Assembly (NCBI GenBank): GCA_032871835.1
Contig: CM065296.1
Location: 3,978,001-4,042,000 of the forward strand
Direction of reading: 5' to 3'
Origin: Dipteronia dyeriana
Lineage: Eukaryota; Streptophyta; Magnoliopsida; Sapindales; Sapindaceae
Length of the DNA: 64,000 bases
Below, piece after piece: positions 11,257 to 21,718 of the stretch (position 1 is the first letter of the stretch; every line of letters starts with the position of its first letter). Position numbers and translations under genes: made by a program. A model generated the notes under the pieces. It was not told the origin of the DNA and searched no databases. It saw only the letters and a list, made by a program, of their open reading frames with translations.

Positions 11257-12291
11257 GGCAAAACATGTATTGGGATCACCAATGGAAAAGTTGTTGGTCC
11301 TGACAATGAAAAAGCTTTGATTTCTCCTGTTCCAGTTCTAACAATAATTTATGGCAATTATTCACTAAATCCATTAGAGCTTGCTCTAAATGCAAAGATA
11401 GATCTCTCACATTCCAAAATGTTGTGTTTGTTTCTAAGCACTTATTCCCCCACAGGTCTTGAAATCTAAAACGAGTTAAAAATCCGTGTTAACTAATGTG
11501 ATAAATATCCTAGTAAGTAGTAGGTTTTTATGTTTATTTTTTAATAAAATTAATTTTATTGTTGATTGATATTTTGATTTTTCAACCGGGAAAAATAAAG
11601 TTGGAGCCCTCCTTATGTGGTATAATACCGATAGAAGATATTTGGACAATAGTGTAAATGTAAGTTTACATAAAATGATTTTTTGTTTCATATACCATTA
11701 ATGTGTGTGTGTTTTTTTAAATGACAGTATAAATTTCTTGAGAAACAAATCAAATTACTTAAGAACGAAGGCCGGGTTGTTACACGTTATTTTACTTTCA
11801 TCGATGAGAGTGGGCCAAATGACGATGTAGAAACTTTCGTTTCAGAGGTTTACCTTAGCTCTCAGATGTCTACTTGTTTTTTGAAAAAATATCGTGATGT
11901 TATGGATTCAGCTGGATACATAGATATACACAGGTTGCTCTGGTAGACTCTATTGTTGTCAGCAGTTTTACTATGGTAAGTCGATGTTATTATTATTATT
12001 TTCCTGTTAATTTATTTTATTTTAGTCAAATGTTATTTAGTTTTCCCTTTTTTCTATTTTAGTCGTTTATGGTCAGGTATATTATTGGGCGTCGTAAGCT
12101 TAATTCCAATACGCAGAATCGGTTTTAGAGGTCTTAGAGGGGCTTTCGAAAAAAACTCAAACTATAGCATTTGAAACTTTTTTAGGGTACATTTTCTGTT
12201 CTTTTTTAATGTTCCGTTTCTATTTTTTTTTAACGTTTGGTTTTTTTCTTGTTGATACCCCGCTTACATTTACTATGGTTTTGTATTGTAG
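11257..12291 (+). pseudogene. YqgF-like unit 1 (starts inside exon A)
   Basis: Exon A begins at the seventh residue or so (GKTCIGITNGKVVGP; the LGLD part is missing). Block C at about 11735-11970 still shows the VDER-like FIDESG motif but has a stop after the shared AGYIDIHR text. The unit is a relic of an RNase H-fold protein of YqgF/RuvX type, a family that includes bacterial pre-16S rRNA nucleases. Confidence is in the family resemblance, not in activity. Confidence 0.6.
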
Positions 12292-13449
12292 ATGAAAAAA
12301 TATTAGAGCTACATAGATATTCCTTAGATGTTGTATAAGAAGGTTAGATATGCAAATGACGCCTTTTTATAGCTGGATATGGGCAAAACATGTTTTTGGA
12401 TTACTAATGGAAAAGTTGTTAGTCCTCTTGATAATGAAAAAGCTTTGAATTCTCTTGTTCCAGTTCTGACAATCATTTCAGACAATTATTCACTCAGTCC
12501 ATTAGAGCTTGCTATATTTGTGAAAGTTGATTTCTTGATTGGTACATTCCAAAATGCTGTGTTTGTTTCGAAGCACTTATTCCCTCAATTAGGTGGTGAA
12601 ACATGAGACGAGTTAACAACCCGTGTTAACTGATATGATAAATATCCTGGTAGGTAGTAGATTTTTGTGTTTATTTATTTATTATGTTAACTTTATTGTT
12701 GATTGATATTTTGATTTTTCAACCGGGAAAAATAAAGTTGGAGCCCTCCTCATGCGGTATAATACCGATAGAAGATATTTGGACAATAGTGTAAATGTAA
12801 GTTTATATAAAATGATTTTTAATTTTTTAATTTTTAATTTTTTTTTCATAGACCATTAATGTGTGTGTTTTTGTTTAAATGACGGTATAAATTTCTTGAG
12901 AAACAAATCAAATTACTTGAGAACGAATGCCGGGTTGTTCCACATTATTTTACTTTCATTGATGAGAGTGGGTCAAATGACAATGCAAAAACTTTCGTTT
13001 CAGAGGTTTACCTTGAGCTCTCAGATGTCTACTTGTTTTTTGAAAAAATATCGTGATATTATGGAATCAGCTGGATACATAGATATACACAGCCTGCTCT
13101 GGTAGACTCTATTGCTGTCAGCAGTTTTACTGAGGTGAGTCGATGTTATTTTTTTTTTTGTTAATTTTATTTTATTTTAGTCAAATGTTATTTAGTTTTC
13201 CCTTTTTTTCTGTTTTAGACGTTTATGGTCATGTGTATTATTGGACGTCGTAAGCTTAATTCCAATACAGGAAATCGGTTTTAGAGGTCTTAGAGTGGTT
13301 TTCAAAAAAAGCTCAAACTATAGCATTTGAAACTTTTTTACGGTACATTTTCTGGTCTTTTTTAATGTTCTATTTCTTCTATTTTTTTTAATGTTTGGTT
13401 TTTTTCTTGTTGATACCCTACTTACATTTACTATGGTTTTGTATTGTAG
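12292..13449 (+). pseudogene. YqgF-like unit 2
   Basis: Exon A is open at 12379-12606 (MGKTCFWITNGKVVSPLDNE, then ALNSLVPVLTIIS). The predicted strand-loop (LDMGKT) keeps the Asp expected at the RNase H-fold active site. Block B lies near 12728-12798 and block C near 12888-13135 (frameshifted at KKYRDIMESAGY). Frameshift and stop after SLLW make it non-functional. Confidence 0.6.
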
Positions 13450-14584
13450 ATGAAAGAATATTAGAGCTATCCTTGGATGTTGTATAAGAAGGTTAGATAT
13501 GCATGACACTTTTTTAGAGCTGAATATGGGCAAAACATGTATTTGGATTACCAATGGAAAAGTTGTTGATCCTCTTGATAATGAAAAAGCTTTGAATTCA
13601 TTTGTTCTAGTTCTGACAATCATTTCAGGCAATTATTCACTCAGTCCACTAGAGCTTGCTCTAAATGCGAAAGTTGATTTCTCGATTGGTACATTCCGAA
13701 ATGCTTTGTTTGTTTCGAAGCAGTTATTCCTCCAGATAGGTCTTGAAATGTGAGACGAGTTAACAACTCGTGTTAATTGATGTCATAAATATCCTGGTAA
13801 GTAGTAGGTTTTTGTGTTTATTTTTTTATTAATTTAATTTTATTGTTGATTGATATTTTGATTTTTCAACTAGGAAAAATAAAGTTGGAGCCTATCTCAT
13901 GAGGTATAATACCGATAGAAGATATTTGGACAATAGTGTAAATGTAAGTTCACTTAAAACGATTTTTTTTTTCATAGACCATTAATGTGGGTGTGTTTTT
14001 TTAAATGACAGTATAAATTTCTTGAGAAACAATTCAAATTACTTGTTAATGAAGGCCAGGTTGTTCCACGTTATTTTACTTTCATCGATGAGATTGGGTC
14101 AAATGACGATGTAGAAACTTTCATTTTAGAGGTTTACCTTGAGCTTTAGATGCCTACTTGTTTTTTGAAAAATTATTGTGATATTATGGAATCAGCTGGA
14201 TACATAGATATACACAGCTTGCTCTGGTAGACTCTATTGCTATCAGCAATTTTACTGAGGTAAGTCAATGTTATTATTATTTTTTTGTTTGTTAAATTTA
14301 TTTTATTTTAGTCAAATGTTATTTAGTTTTCCCCTTTTTTTTTTCTATTTTAGACATTTATGGTCAGGTGTATTATTGGGCGTTGTAAGCTTAATTCCAA
14401 TACGCAAAATCGGTTTTAGAGGTCTTAGAGTGGCTTTCGAAAAAAGCTCAAACTATAGCATTTGAAACTTTTTTACGGTACATTTTTTGTTCTTTTTTAA
14501 TGTTTTGTTTCTTCTGTTTTTTTTAATGTTTGGTTTTTTTCCTGTTAATACCCTGTTTACATTTACTATGGTATTGTATTGTAG
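13450..14584 (+). pseudogene. YqgF-like unit 3
   Basis: Exon A is open at 13499-13753 but starts ELNMGKTCIWITNGKVV, so the first Asp of LGLDMG is now Asn. Block C (about 14015-14260) has GAGCTTTAG, a stop replacing the LS of other units. All A-B-C-D blocks are present. Confidence 0.6.
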
Positions 14585-16863
14585 ATGAAAACGTATTAGA
14601 GCTGGGCAAAACATGTATTTGGATTACGAATGGAAAAGTTGTTGGTCCTCTTGATAATGAAAAAGCTTTAAATTCTCTTGTTCCAGTTCTGACAATCATT
14701 TCAGACAATTATTCACTCAGTCCATTAGAGCTTGCTCTAAATGCGATAGAATTTAACAATAAATAAAAAATAAAAATGATCAAAATGACAAGTATTACCT
14801 GAGTGAAATTAACAGCTGCAAACTGGTTTGGCCTCCTCTTATAATGAACATTGTAAGAGTAAGCCAAAACCCCACTAGCATTTCTGGTAGATCCCCATTC
14901 ATCCACTAGCGTGAACCGAAAATTCTTCAATCCATGAAAAGTGTGGATGTTATCAGGGAATTTGAAGACTCATTCTTTCTAATAACCAAAAAAAAACATG
15001 ATTTAAAATGAAATAAAGCTTTTAGGAAAATGTGTCACCATCAGCAACATAACAATCTACAGTAACAACTAACAAATAATGTTAGCTTTAATGGATAAAT
15101 AGTCCAAACTTGCCTACTAAGAACTTCAATTAAGATAGATAAAGCTACTCACATGATCCTTTTCATCGGCAACATTAACCCTGGACGAGTATCCTACAAG
15201 AAATCCACAAACATCATGCTTTTTAATCTACGAAATAATTAACATTAATAACAAATCAATAACAATAAAGAAACTAGTTTAAACAAACTACCCATCAATT
15301 TAGTAAAATAACTGCCAAGCTATTGTGGTTTTCTGTTCCAATCCATATTACAGGTCCTATTATCAGAACAGTAACAAAAATAAATACAATCATAAATATA
15401 AACAAAAAAAAGAAGACACTATTAAAAAGACTAAAATCATACTTAAAAGGGGATGCTAGAAGAATGTCCTTGTCTATTTTTGCTAGGCCGGTATATTTTG
15501 CGCCGGTGTCTATTCCAAGCAAACACATAGCAGATTCCCTATCCTCGTGAGAATTCTTCAGAGCATCATTAAATTTTTTAATCTCGCCATACAAAGTCAA
15601 GGGTTTCACGTATCTCATCTTCAAGGAAAAAAAAGGATTCAAATCAAAAGGAAAAGATATAACAAAAATTACTGATTAAAAACAGACCGGAGGTGAAAAT
15701 GTTGTTTGCTACCGAATATTAAAAATAATCAATAGAAATAACACACATATCTAATTAAGATTCTGTTAAATATTGATTAAACAAACCAGAGGTGTATACC
15801 TAGAGAATAGATCATAGTTTGCACGGAATCATTACAAAAATCATCAGAAAAAACACACGAAGATCCAAATAAGATTCAGTTAAATATTGATTAAATATAG
15901 ACCAGAGACTAGATCATAGATTGCCTCAAAAAATTAGAAATCGTGGGGAAGTTGATTTATCGATTGGTACATTCCAAAATGTTGTGTTTGTTTCGAAGCA
16001 CTTATTCTCTCAAACAGTTCTTGAAATATGAGACGAGTTAACAACCCGTGTTAACTGATGTGATAAATATCTTGGTAAGTAGTAGGTTTTTGTGTTTATT
16101 TTTTTATTAAATGAACTTTATTGTTGATTGATATTTTGATTTTTCAACCTGGAAAAATAAAGTTGGAGCCCTTCTCATGCAGTATAATACCGATAGAAGA
16201 TATTTGGACAATAGTATAAATGTAAGTTTACATAGAACGATTTTTTATTTTTTATTTTTTTATTTTTTTTAATAGGCCATTAATGTGTGTGTTTTTTAAA
16301 TGACAATATAAATTTCTTGAGAAACAAATCAAATTACTTGAGAACGAATACCGGGTTGTCCCACGTTATTTTACTTTCATCGATGAGAGTGGGTCAAATG
16401 ACGATGCAGAAACTTTCGTTTTAGAGGTTTACCTTGAGCTCTCAAATGTCTACTTGTTTTTTGAAAAAATATCGTGATGTTATGGAATCAGCTGGATACA
16501 TAGATATACTGCTCTGGTAGACTCTATTGCTGTCAACGGTTTTATTGAGGTAAGTCGATGCTATTTTTTTTTGTTTGTTAATTTTATTTTATTTTAGTCA
16601 AATGTTATTTAGTTTTCCTTTTTTTCTGTTTTAGAAGTTTATGGTCAGGTGTATTATTGGACGTCGTAAGCTTAATTCCAATACGTGGAATCGGTTTTAG
16701 AGGTCTTAGAGTGGCTTTCGAAAAAAGCTCAAGCTATAGCATTTGAAACTTTTTTACAACACATTTTTTGTTCTTTTTTAATGTTCTGTTTCTTTTTTTT
16801 TTTAATGTTTGGTTTTTTTCTTGTTGATACCCTGCTTACATTTACTATGGTTTTGTATTGTAG
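14585..16863 (+). pseudogene. YqgF-like unit 4, split by an antisense insert
   Basis: Exon A runs 14604-14755 (GKTCIWITNGKVVGPLDNEK) and breaks after SLSPLELALNA. It resumes at 15946 with the next shared text (GAAGTTGATTTATCGATTGG). Blocks B, C and D follow at about 16145-16222, 16308-16552 and 16634-16760. About 1190 bp of foreign sequence separates the halves. The short leader to exon A also lacks the usual KKVRYANDAFLGL text in this unit. Confidence 0.65.
14756..15945 (-). pseudogene. Second YqgF-like gene, antisense, inside unit 4
   Basis: On the minus strand, exon 1 (15618 or 15642 to 15443) encodes MRYVKPLTLYGEIKKF and later CLLGIDTGAKYTGLAKIDK, close to the MKYVKP...LLGLDVG start of plant YqgF-like proteins. 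A GTATGA donor follows. A short exon (15193-15153) gives GYSSRVNVADEKDH, at the place of the conserved VGYP strand. A third (14978-14799) gives FRFTLVDEWGSTRNASGVL, matching the VDER...S..A segment, then a GTAATA donor at 14798. Introns are kept, so this is a DNA copy, not a retrocopy. It is a different paralogue from the array units. A frame break at the start of exon 3 suggests a relic. Confidence 0.72.
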
Positions 16864-18002
16864 CTGAAAAAGTATTAGAGCTAGGTTAGATATACAAATG
16901 ACACTTTTTTAGAGCTGGATATGGGCAAAACATGTATTTGGATAACGAATGGAAAAGTTATTGGTCCTCTTGATAATGAAAAAGTTTTGAATTCTCTTGT
17001 TCCGATTCTGACAATCATTTCAGGCAATTATTCACTCAGTCCATTAGAGCTTGCTCTAAATGTGATAGTTGATTTCTCGATTGGTATATTCTGAAATGCT
17101 ATGTTTGTTTCGAAGCACTTATTCCCCCAGACAGGTCTTGAAATATGAGACGAGTTAACAACTCGTGTTAACTGATATGATAAATATCCCGGTAAGTAGC
17201 AGGTTTTTGTGTTTATTTTTTAATTAAGTTAATTTTATTGTTGATTGATATTTTGATTTTTCAACCAGGCAAAATAAAGTTGGAGCCCTTCTCATGCGGT
17301 ATAATAACGATAGAAGATATTTGGACAATAGTGTAAATGTAAGCTTACATAAAACGATTTTTTGTTTTTATGTTTTGTTATTTTTTTCATAGACTGTTAG
17401 TGTGTGTGTTTTTTTTTTAAATTACAGTATACATTACTTGAGAACGAAGGCCGAGTTGTTCCATATTATTTTACTTTCATTGATAAGAGTGGGTAAGTGA
17501 TGATGCAGAAACTTTCATTTCAGAGGTTTACCCTGAGCTCTCAAATGTCTACTTGTTTTTTGAAAAAATATCGTGATGTTGTGGAATCAGCTGGATACAT
17601 AGATATACTTAACTTGAGAACTGATCTTAAAGTGTTTCGAAAGGCTCTGGTCGACACTATGGTTGCTGGCAGTTTTAATGAGGTTAGTCGATGTTACTTT
17701 TTGTATTTTGATTTTTAATTTTATTTTATTTTAAACAAATGTTATTTAGATTTCTCTTTTTTCTATTTTAGACGTTTATGGTCAAGTGTATTATTGGGTG
17801 TCGTAAGCTTAATTCCAATACACAATCGATTTTAGAGGTCTTAGAGTGACTTTGGAAGAAATCTCCAACTGCGGCATATGAAACTTTAATATGGTATATT
17901 TTCTGTTCTTTTTTAATGTTTTGTTTCTTATATTTTTTTTTAATGTTTGGTTTTTGTTTTGTTGATACCCTGTTTACATTTACTATGGTTTTGTAATATA
18001 TA
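16864..18002 (+). pseudogene. YqgF-like unit 5
   Basis: Exon A at 16917-17090 carries LDMGKTCIWITNGKVIGP. Block C (about 17430-17680) is truncated at its start (YKFLEKQIK missing). It keeps the fuller C-terminal text IDILNLRTDLKVFRKALVDT, absent from units 1-4, so units 5 and 7 preserve the longest version of this exon. Confidence 0.6.
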
Positions 18003-18629
18003 TGGAAAAGTATTAGAGCTACATAGATCTTTGAAGGTTGTATAAGAAGGTCAAATATGCAAATAACGTTTTTTTAGGGTTGAATATTTGCAAAATATGT
18101 ATTGTGATTACCAATGGAAAAACTTTTGGTCATCCTGACAATTAAAAAGCTTTGATTTCTTCTGTTCCAGTTATAACAATAATTTATGACAATTATTCAC
18201 TCAATCCGTTAAAGCTTGCTCTAAATGCGAAAACTGATTTCTCGATTGGTACATTCCGAAATACTGTGTTTGTTTCTAAGTACTTATTCCCCAAAGCAAA
18301 TCTTGAAATCTGAGACGACTTAACAACCCGTGTTAATTGATGTGATAAATATCCTAAGAAGTAGTAGGTTTTAGTGTTTAATTTTTTATTAAGTTAATTT
18401 TATTGTTGATTGAGATTTTGATTTTTCAACTGGGAAAACTAAAGTTGGAGCCCTTCACATAATGTATAATGTCGATAGAAAATATTTGGACAATAGTGTA
18501 AATGTAAGCTTACATAATACGATACATTTTCTGTTCTTTTTTAATGTTCTACTTCTTCTATTTTTTTGATGTTAGGATTTTTTTTTTTTTTGATACCCTG
18601 CTTACATTTACTAAGGTTTTGTATTGTAG
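18003..18629 (+). pseudogene. YqgF-like unit 6 (internally deleted)
   Basis: Exon A (18080-18310) and block B (about 18430-18507) are present. The sequence then jumps at about 18520 to the downstream side of block D, so C and most of D are missing (about 0.5 kb). Exon A starts LNICKICIVITNGKTFGHP, with the Asp and Gly of LGLDMG changed. Confidence 0.6.
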
Positions 18630-19779
18630 ATAAAAAAACATTAGAGCTACATAGATCCGTTGTATAAGAAGGTTAGATATGCAAATGATGTTTTTTTAGG
18701 GCTGGATATGGACAAAACATGTATTGGGATTACCGATGGAAAAGTTGTTGGTCCTCTTGACAATGAAAAAGGTTTGAATTCGCTTGTTCCAGTTCTGACG
18801 ATCATTTCAGGCAATTATTTACTCAGTCTATTAGAGCTTGCTCTAAATGCGAAAGCTGATTTCTCGATTGGTACATTCTGAAATGTTGTGTTTGTTTTTA
18901 AGCACTTATTACCCCACGGGTCTTGAAATATGAGATGAGTTAACAACCCGTGTTAACTAATGTGATAAATGTCTTGGTAAGTAGTATGTTTTTGTGTTTA
19001 TTTTTTTCAAGTTAAATTATTATTGAATGATATTTTGATTTTTAGACTGGAAAAATTAATGTTGGAGCCCTTCTCATGTTATATAATGTCGATAGAAGAT
19101 ATTTGGACAATAGTGTAAATGTAAGCTTACACAAAAAGATTTTTTGTTTTTATATTTTGTTATTTTTTTCATAGACTGTTAGTGTGTATGTGTTTTTTTT
19201 TAAATTACAGTATACATTACTTGAGAATGAAGGCCGGGTTGTTCTATGTTATTTTACTTTCATTGATGAGAGTGAGTAAGTGACGATGTAGAGACTTTCG
19301 TTTCAGAGGTTTACCCTGAGCTCTCAAATGTCTACTTGTTTTTTGAAAAACTATCGTGATATTGTGGAATAAGTTGGATACATAGATATACATAGCTTGA
19401 GAACCGATCTTAAAGTATTTCGAAAGGCTCTGGTCGACACTATTGTTGCCAGCAGTTTTACTGAGGTTAGTCGATGTTACTTTTTGTATTTTGATTTTTA
19501 ATTTTATTTTATTTTAGTCAAATGTTATTTAGATTTCTCTTTTTTCTATTTTAGACGTTTGTGGTCAAGTGTATTATTGGGCATCGTAAGCTTAATTCCA
19601 ATAAACAATCGATTTTGGCGGTCTTAGAGTGACTTTGGAAGAAAGCTCAAACTATGGCATATGAAACTTTAATATGGTATATTTTATGTTCTTTTTTAAT
19701 GTTTTGTTTCTTCTAATTTTTTTTTAATATTTGGTTTTTATTTTGTTGATACCACATTTACTATGGTTTTGTAATATAG
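18630..19779 (+). pseudogene. YqgF-like unit 7
   Basis: The leader is joined in frame to exon A (18660-18881): KKVRYANDVFLGLDMDKTCI then GITDGKVVGPLDNEK, the best match in the array to the YqgF/RuvX N-terminus. Blocks B, C (with SLRTDLKVFRKALVDT) and D follow. Block C has stops (for example after ESE at about 19278 and in the EISWIH region). Confidence 0.62.
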
Positions 19780-20136
19780 ATGAAAAAGTATTAGAGCTAC
19801 ATATATCTTGAAGGTTGTATAAGAAGGTCAAATATACAAATAACGCTTTCTTAGGACTAAATATGGGCAAAATATGTATTGTGATTACCAATGGAAAAGC
19901 TATTGGTCATCCTGACAATGAAAAAGCTTTGACTTCTCCTGTTCGAGTTCTGACAATAATTTCTGACAATTATTCACTCAGTCCATTAGAGCTTGCTCTA
20001 AATGCGAAAACTGATTTCTCGATTGGTACATTTCGAAATACTGTGTTTGCTTCTAAGTACTTATTCCTCCAAGCAAATCTTGAAATCTCAGACGAGTTAA
20101 CAACTAGTGTTAAATGATGTGATAAATATCCAGGTA
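19780..20136 (+). pseudogene. YqgF-like unit 8 (exon A only)
   Basis: Leader plus exon A at 19815-20117 (KKVKYTNNAFLGLNMGKICI). The unit ends at the donor-like sequence ATCCAGGTAG, where it is fused to direct repeat B. The active-site Asp of LGLD is Asn here. Confidence 0.6.
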
Positions 20137-20137
20137 G

Positions 20138-21455
20138 CTCTTCTCAAGTGTCAAAGAGTTATATCTCAAATTTTCTAAAAAAATGTCTTGAATATTGTGG
20201 ATTATGCTTCTCAAGTTTTAGAGTAATATTTTTAAGAATCTTAAATATCTAAAAGATATTATGAATACGGTGGATTTCCACCAGCAATAATTTAATTAAA
20301 AATCACAAAGCTTGTCAAGTTTCTATCCATGGCAATAAATGATATTATTTAATTAAATGACATGGGCATTTTCCTTCTTGTCAAGCTCTAATGCCAAAGC
20401 CCATAGTCTAGTGTAGGAACACCTTACCCTAATCAAGAAAAATACAGGATTGAAACCATATTGATTTTTCCTAAAAGTACGGAATTTTTTTTTGGTCTAG
20501 TAGATAGTATGTCAATATAATAGCTGCCACCATATCATATATGTACGAGAATTCTGATAACAAAAGCTTGTCATATTCAAACGATCAGTAGTTATTATAG
20601 GAGATTAGGAGTCACAGTTCAGCAAGATCAAGCTACTACTATTTCTTTTCTGTTTTGTTTTCCTCCATCAGAGAGCATAAAAAAAAAGGACACTGACTCA
20701 CTTAGAAACTATGCTAGCTCCCAACTTGGATGTCAATCTATTCTGGTTATGGAACTTGAAAATGTGTCTAAGCCTTCCTATGGCAGCACTTATATCTCCT
20801 AGTCCTAAGTGATCCTTTGATTGAATAAACAGGGAAGTACAAATGGTGACAAGGGATGTAGATTTCAATTGGCAGTAACATTTTAGCACCGCACTCACAC
20901 CATCTATCATCTTTCACCATTTCAGTACAGTGTGACTATCTTCAGTCGTTTGCCCTTTCTACAATAGTTCAATTCTAAGCCAACAGCTATTTGGAGTGTC
21001 CCTCCAATAACTAGTAGAATACTTGAATTGGTGTGTACCTAGGGGATTAGTTTTCATTTCGCATTAATTTATATTAGTTTTGTATTATACTTGGCTAATA
21101 TCGATACAGGCATACATTAGGTAAATAGACATTTAGCTAGATACACAGGCATGTTAACAAATTAACCATACCCGATTTCCAAACAGGATATAAGTTTCTT
21201 TAACATATATCTGAAAATTAAACCAAGTCTATTATATAGACATCTAGATTACTACTCTAAGGATGTCAAAATTCAATGAATCAAACAATTCAGATAATTT
21301 CCTAGTCCATTAGACTATGTAAGTGATACAAAGACCTACATAAATTTACAAATATCCATACAAGAATAAATTTTATAACTCAATGACAAATCAATTGTCG
21401 GCAACCACTCAGTTGCTAGCAAGAACATCAATAACAATATCCACAAATTCAGCAA
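20138..21455. repeat. Long direct repeat, copy B
   Basis: Matches 8398-9660 throughout with small indels, for example an extra segment at about 20631-20690. It abuts the last YqgF-like unit on its left and the folate-biopterin transporter relic on its right. Confidence 0.93.
20698..20910 (-). CDS. Unrecognised 70-residue frame in direct repeat B
   Basis: Counterpart of the frame at 8847-9092: same GLGDISAAIGRLRHIFKFHN core, different start (MIDGVSAVLKCYCQLKS) and an earlier stop. Family unknown; may be a chance frame or one exon of a lost gene. Confidence 0.22.
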   Translation of the reverse strand: MIDGVSAVLKCYCQLKSTSLVTICTSLFIQSKDHLGLGDISAAIGRLRHIFKFHNQNRLTSKLGASIVSK

Positions 21456-21718
21456 TGTGTTTTATATAACAATGGTAAGACAGTAAGTTATTATTAACAT
21501 AATTATGTCAAACAATTAATAATAATCAGATCATTTGGTGCAACATTTTCTTATAATAGCATGCATATGTATAATTATAAATATCAAAACATGTACAAAA
21601 CAAAACACTTGTGGCTGCAAAAAAATTCTTAATAGAGAATTACATTTTCAATGATTTTTGTTTGGTGGGTATGAATTGATAATCAAGTCTTGTTCGTTTG
21701 TTTGTTTGTTTGTCTATG

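Larger units (their letters stand above)
11257..20136 (+). repeat. Array of eight ~1.1-kb YqgF/RuvX-like gene units
   Basis: Eight units in head-to-tail order start near 11257, 12292, 13450, 14585, 16864, 18003, 18630 and 19780. Each contains exon-like blocks in fixed order: A (LGLDMGKTCIGITNGKVVGP...), B (RYNTDRRYLDNSVN), C (RVVPRYFTFIDESGSNDDAE...), D (CIIGRRKLNSN and EVLEWLSKKAQ), then a short leader to the next A. GTAAGT-type donors and TTTTAG/CAG acceptors separate them. Unit spacing is 1.08-1.17 kb except unit 6 (internal deletion) and unit 4 (insertion). The array starts abruptly within A (11257) and ends at the donor after A (20136), where direct repeat B begins. Confidence 0.93.

Noticed and set aside
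11820..11850. FIDESG motif of the array taken as a DUF3800 nuclease start
   Set aside because: It sits in the middle of the unit after the LGLDMG exon and aligns better with the VDER segment of YqgF/RuvX; the antisense paralogue has LVDEWGS at the same place.
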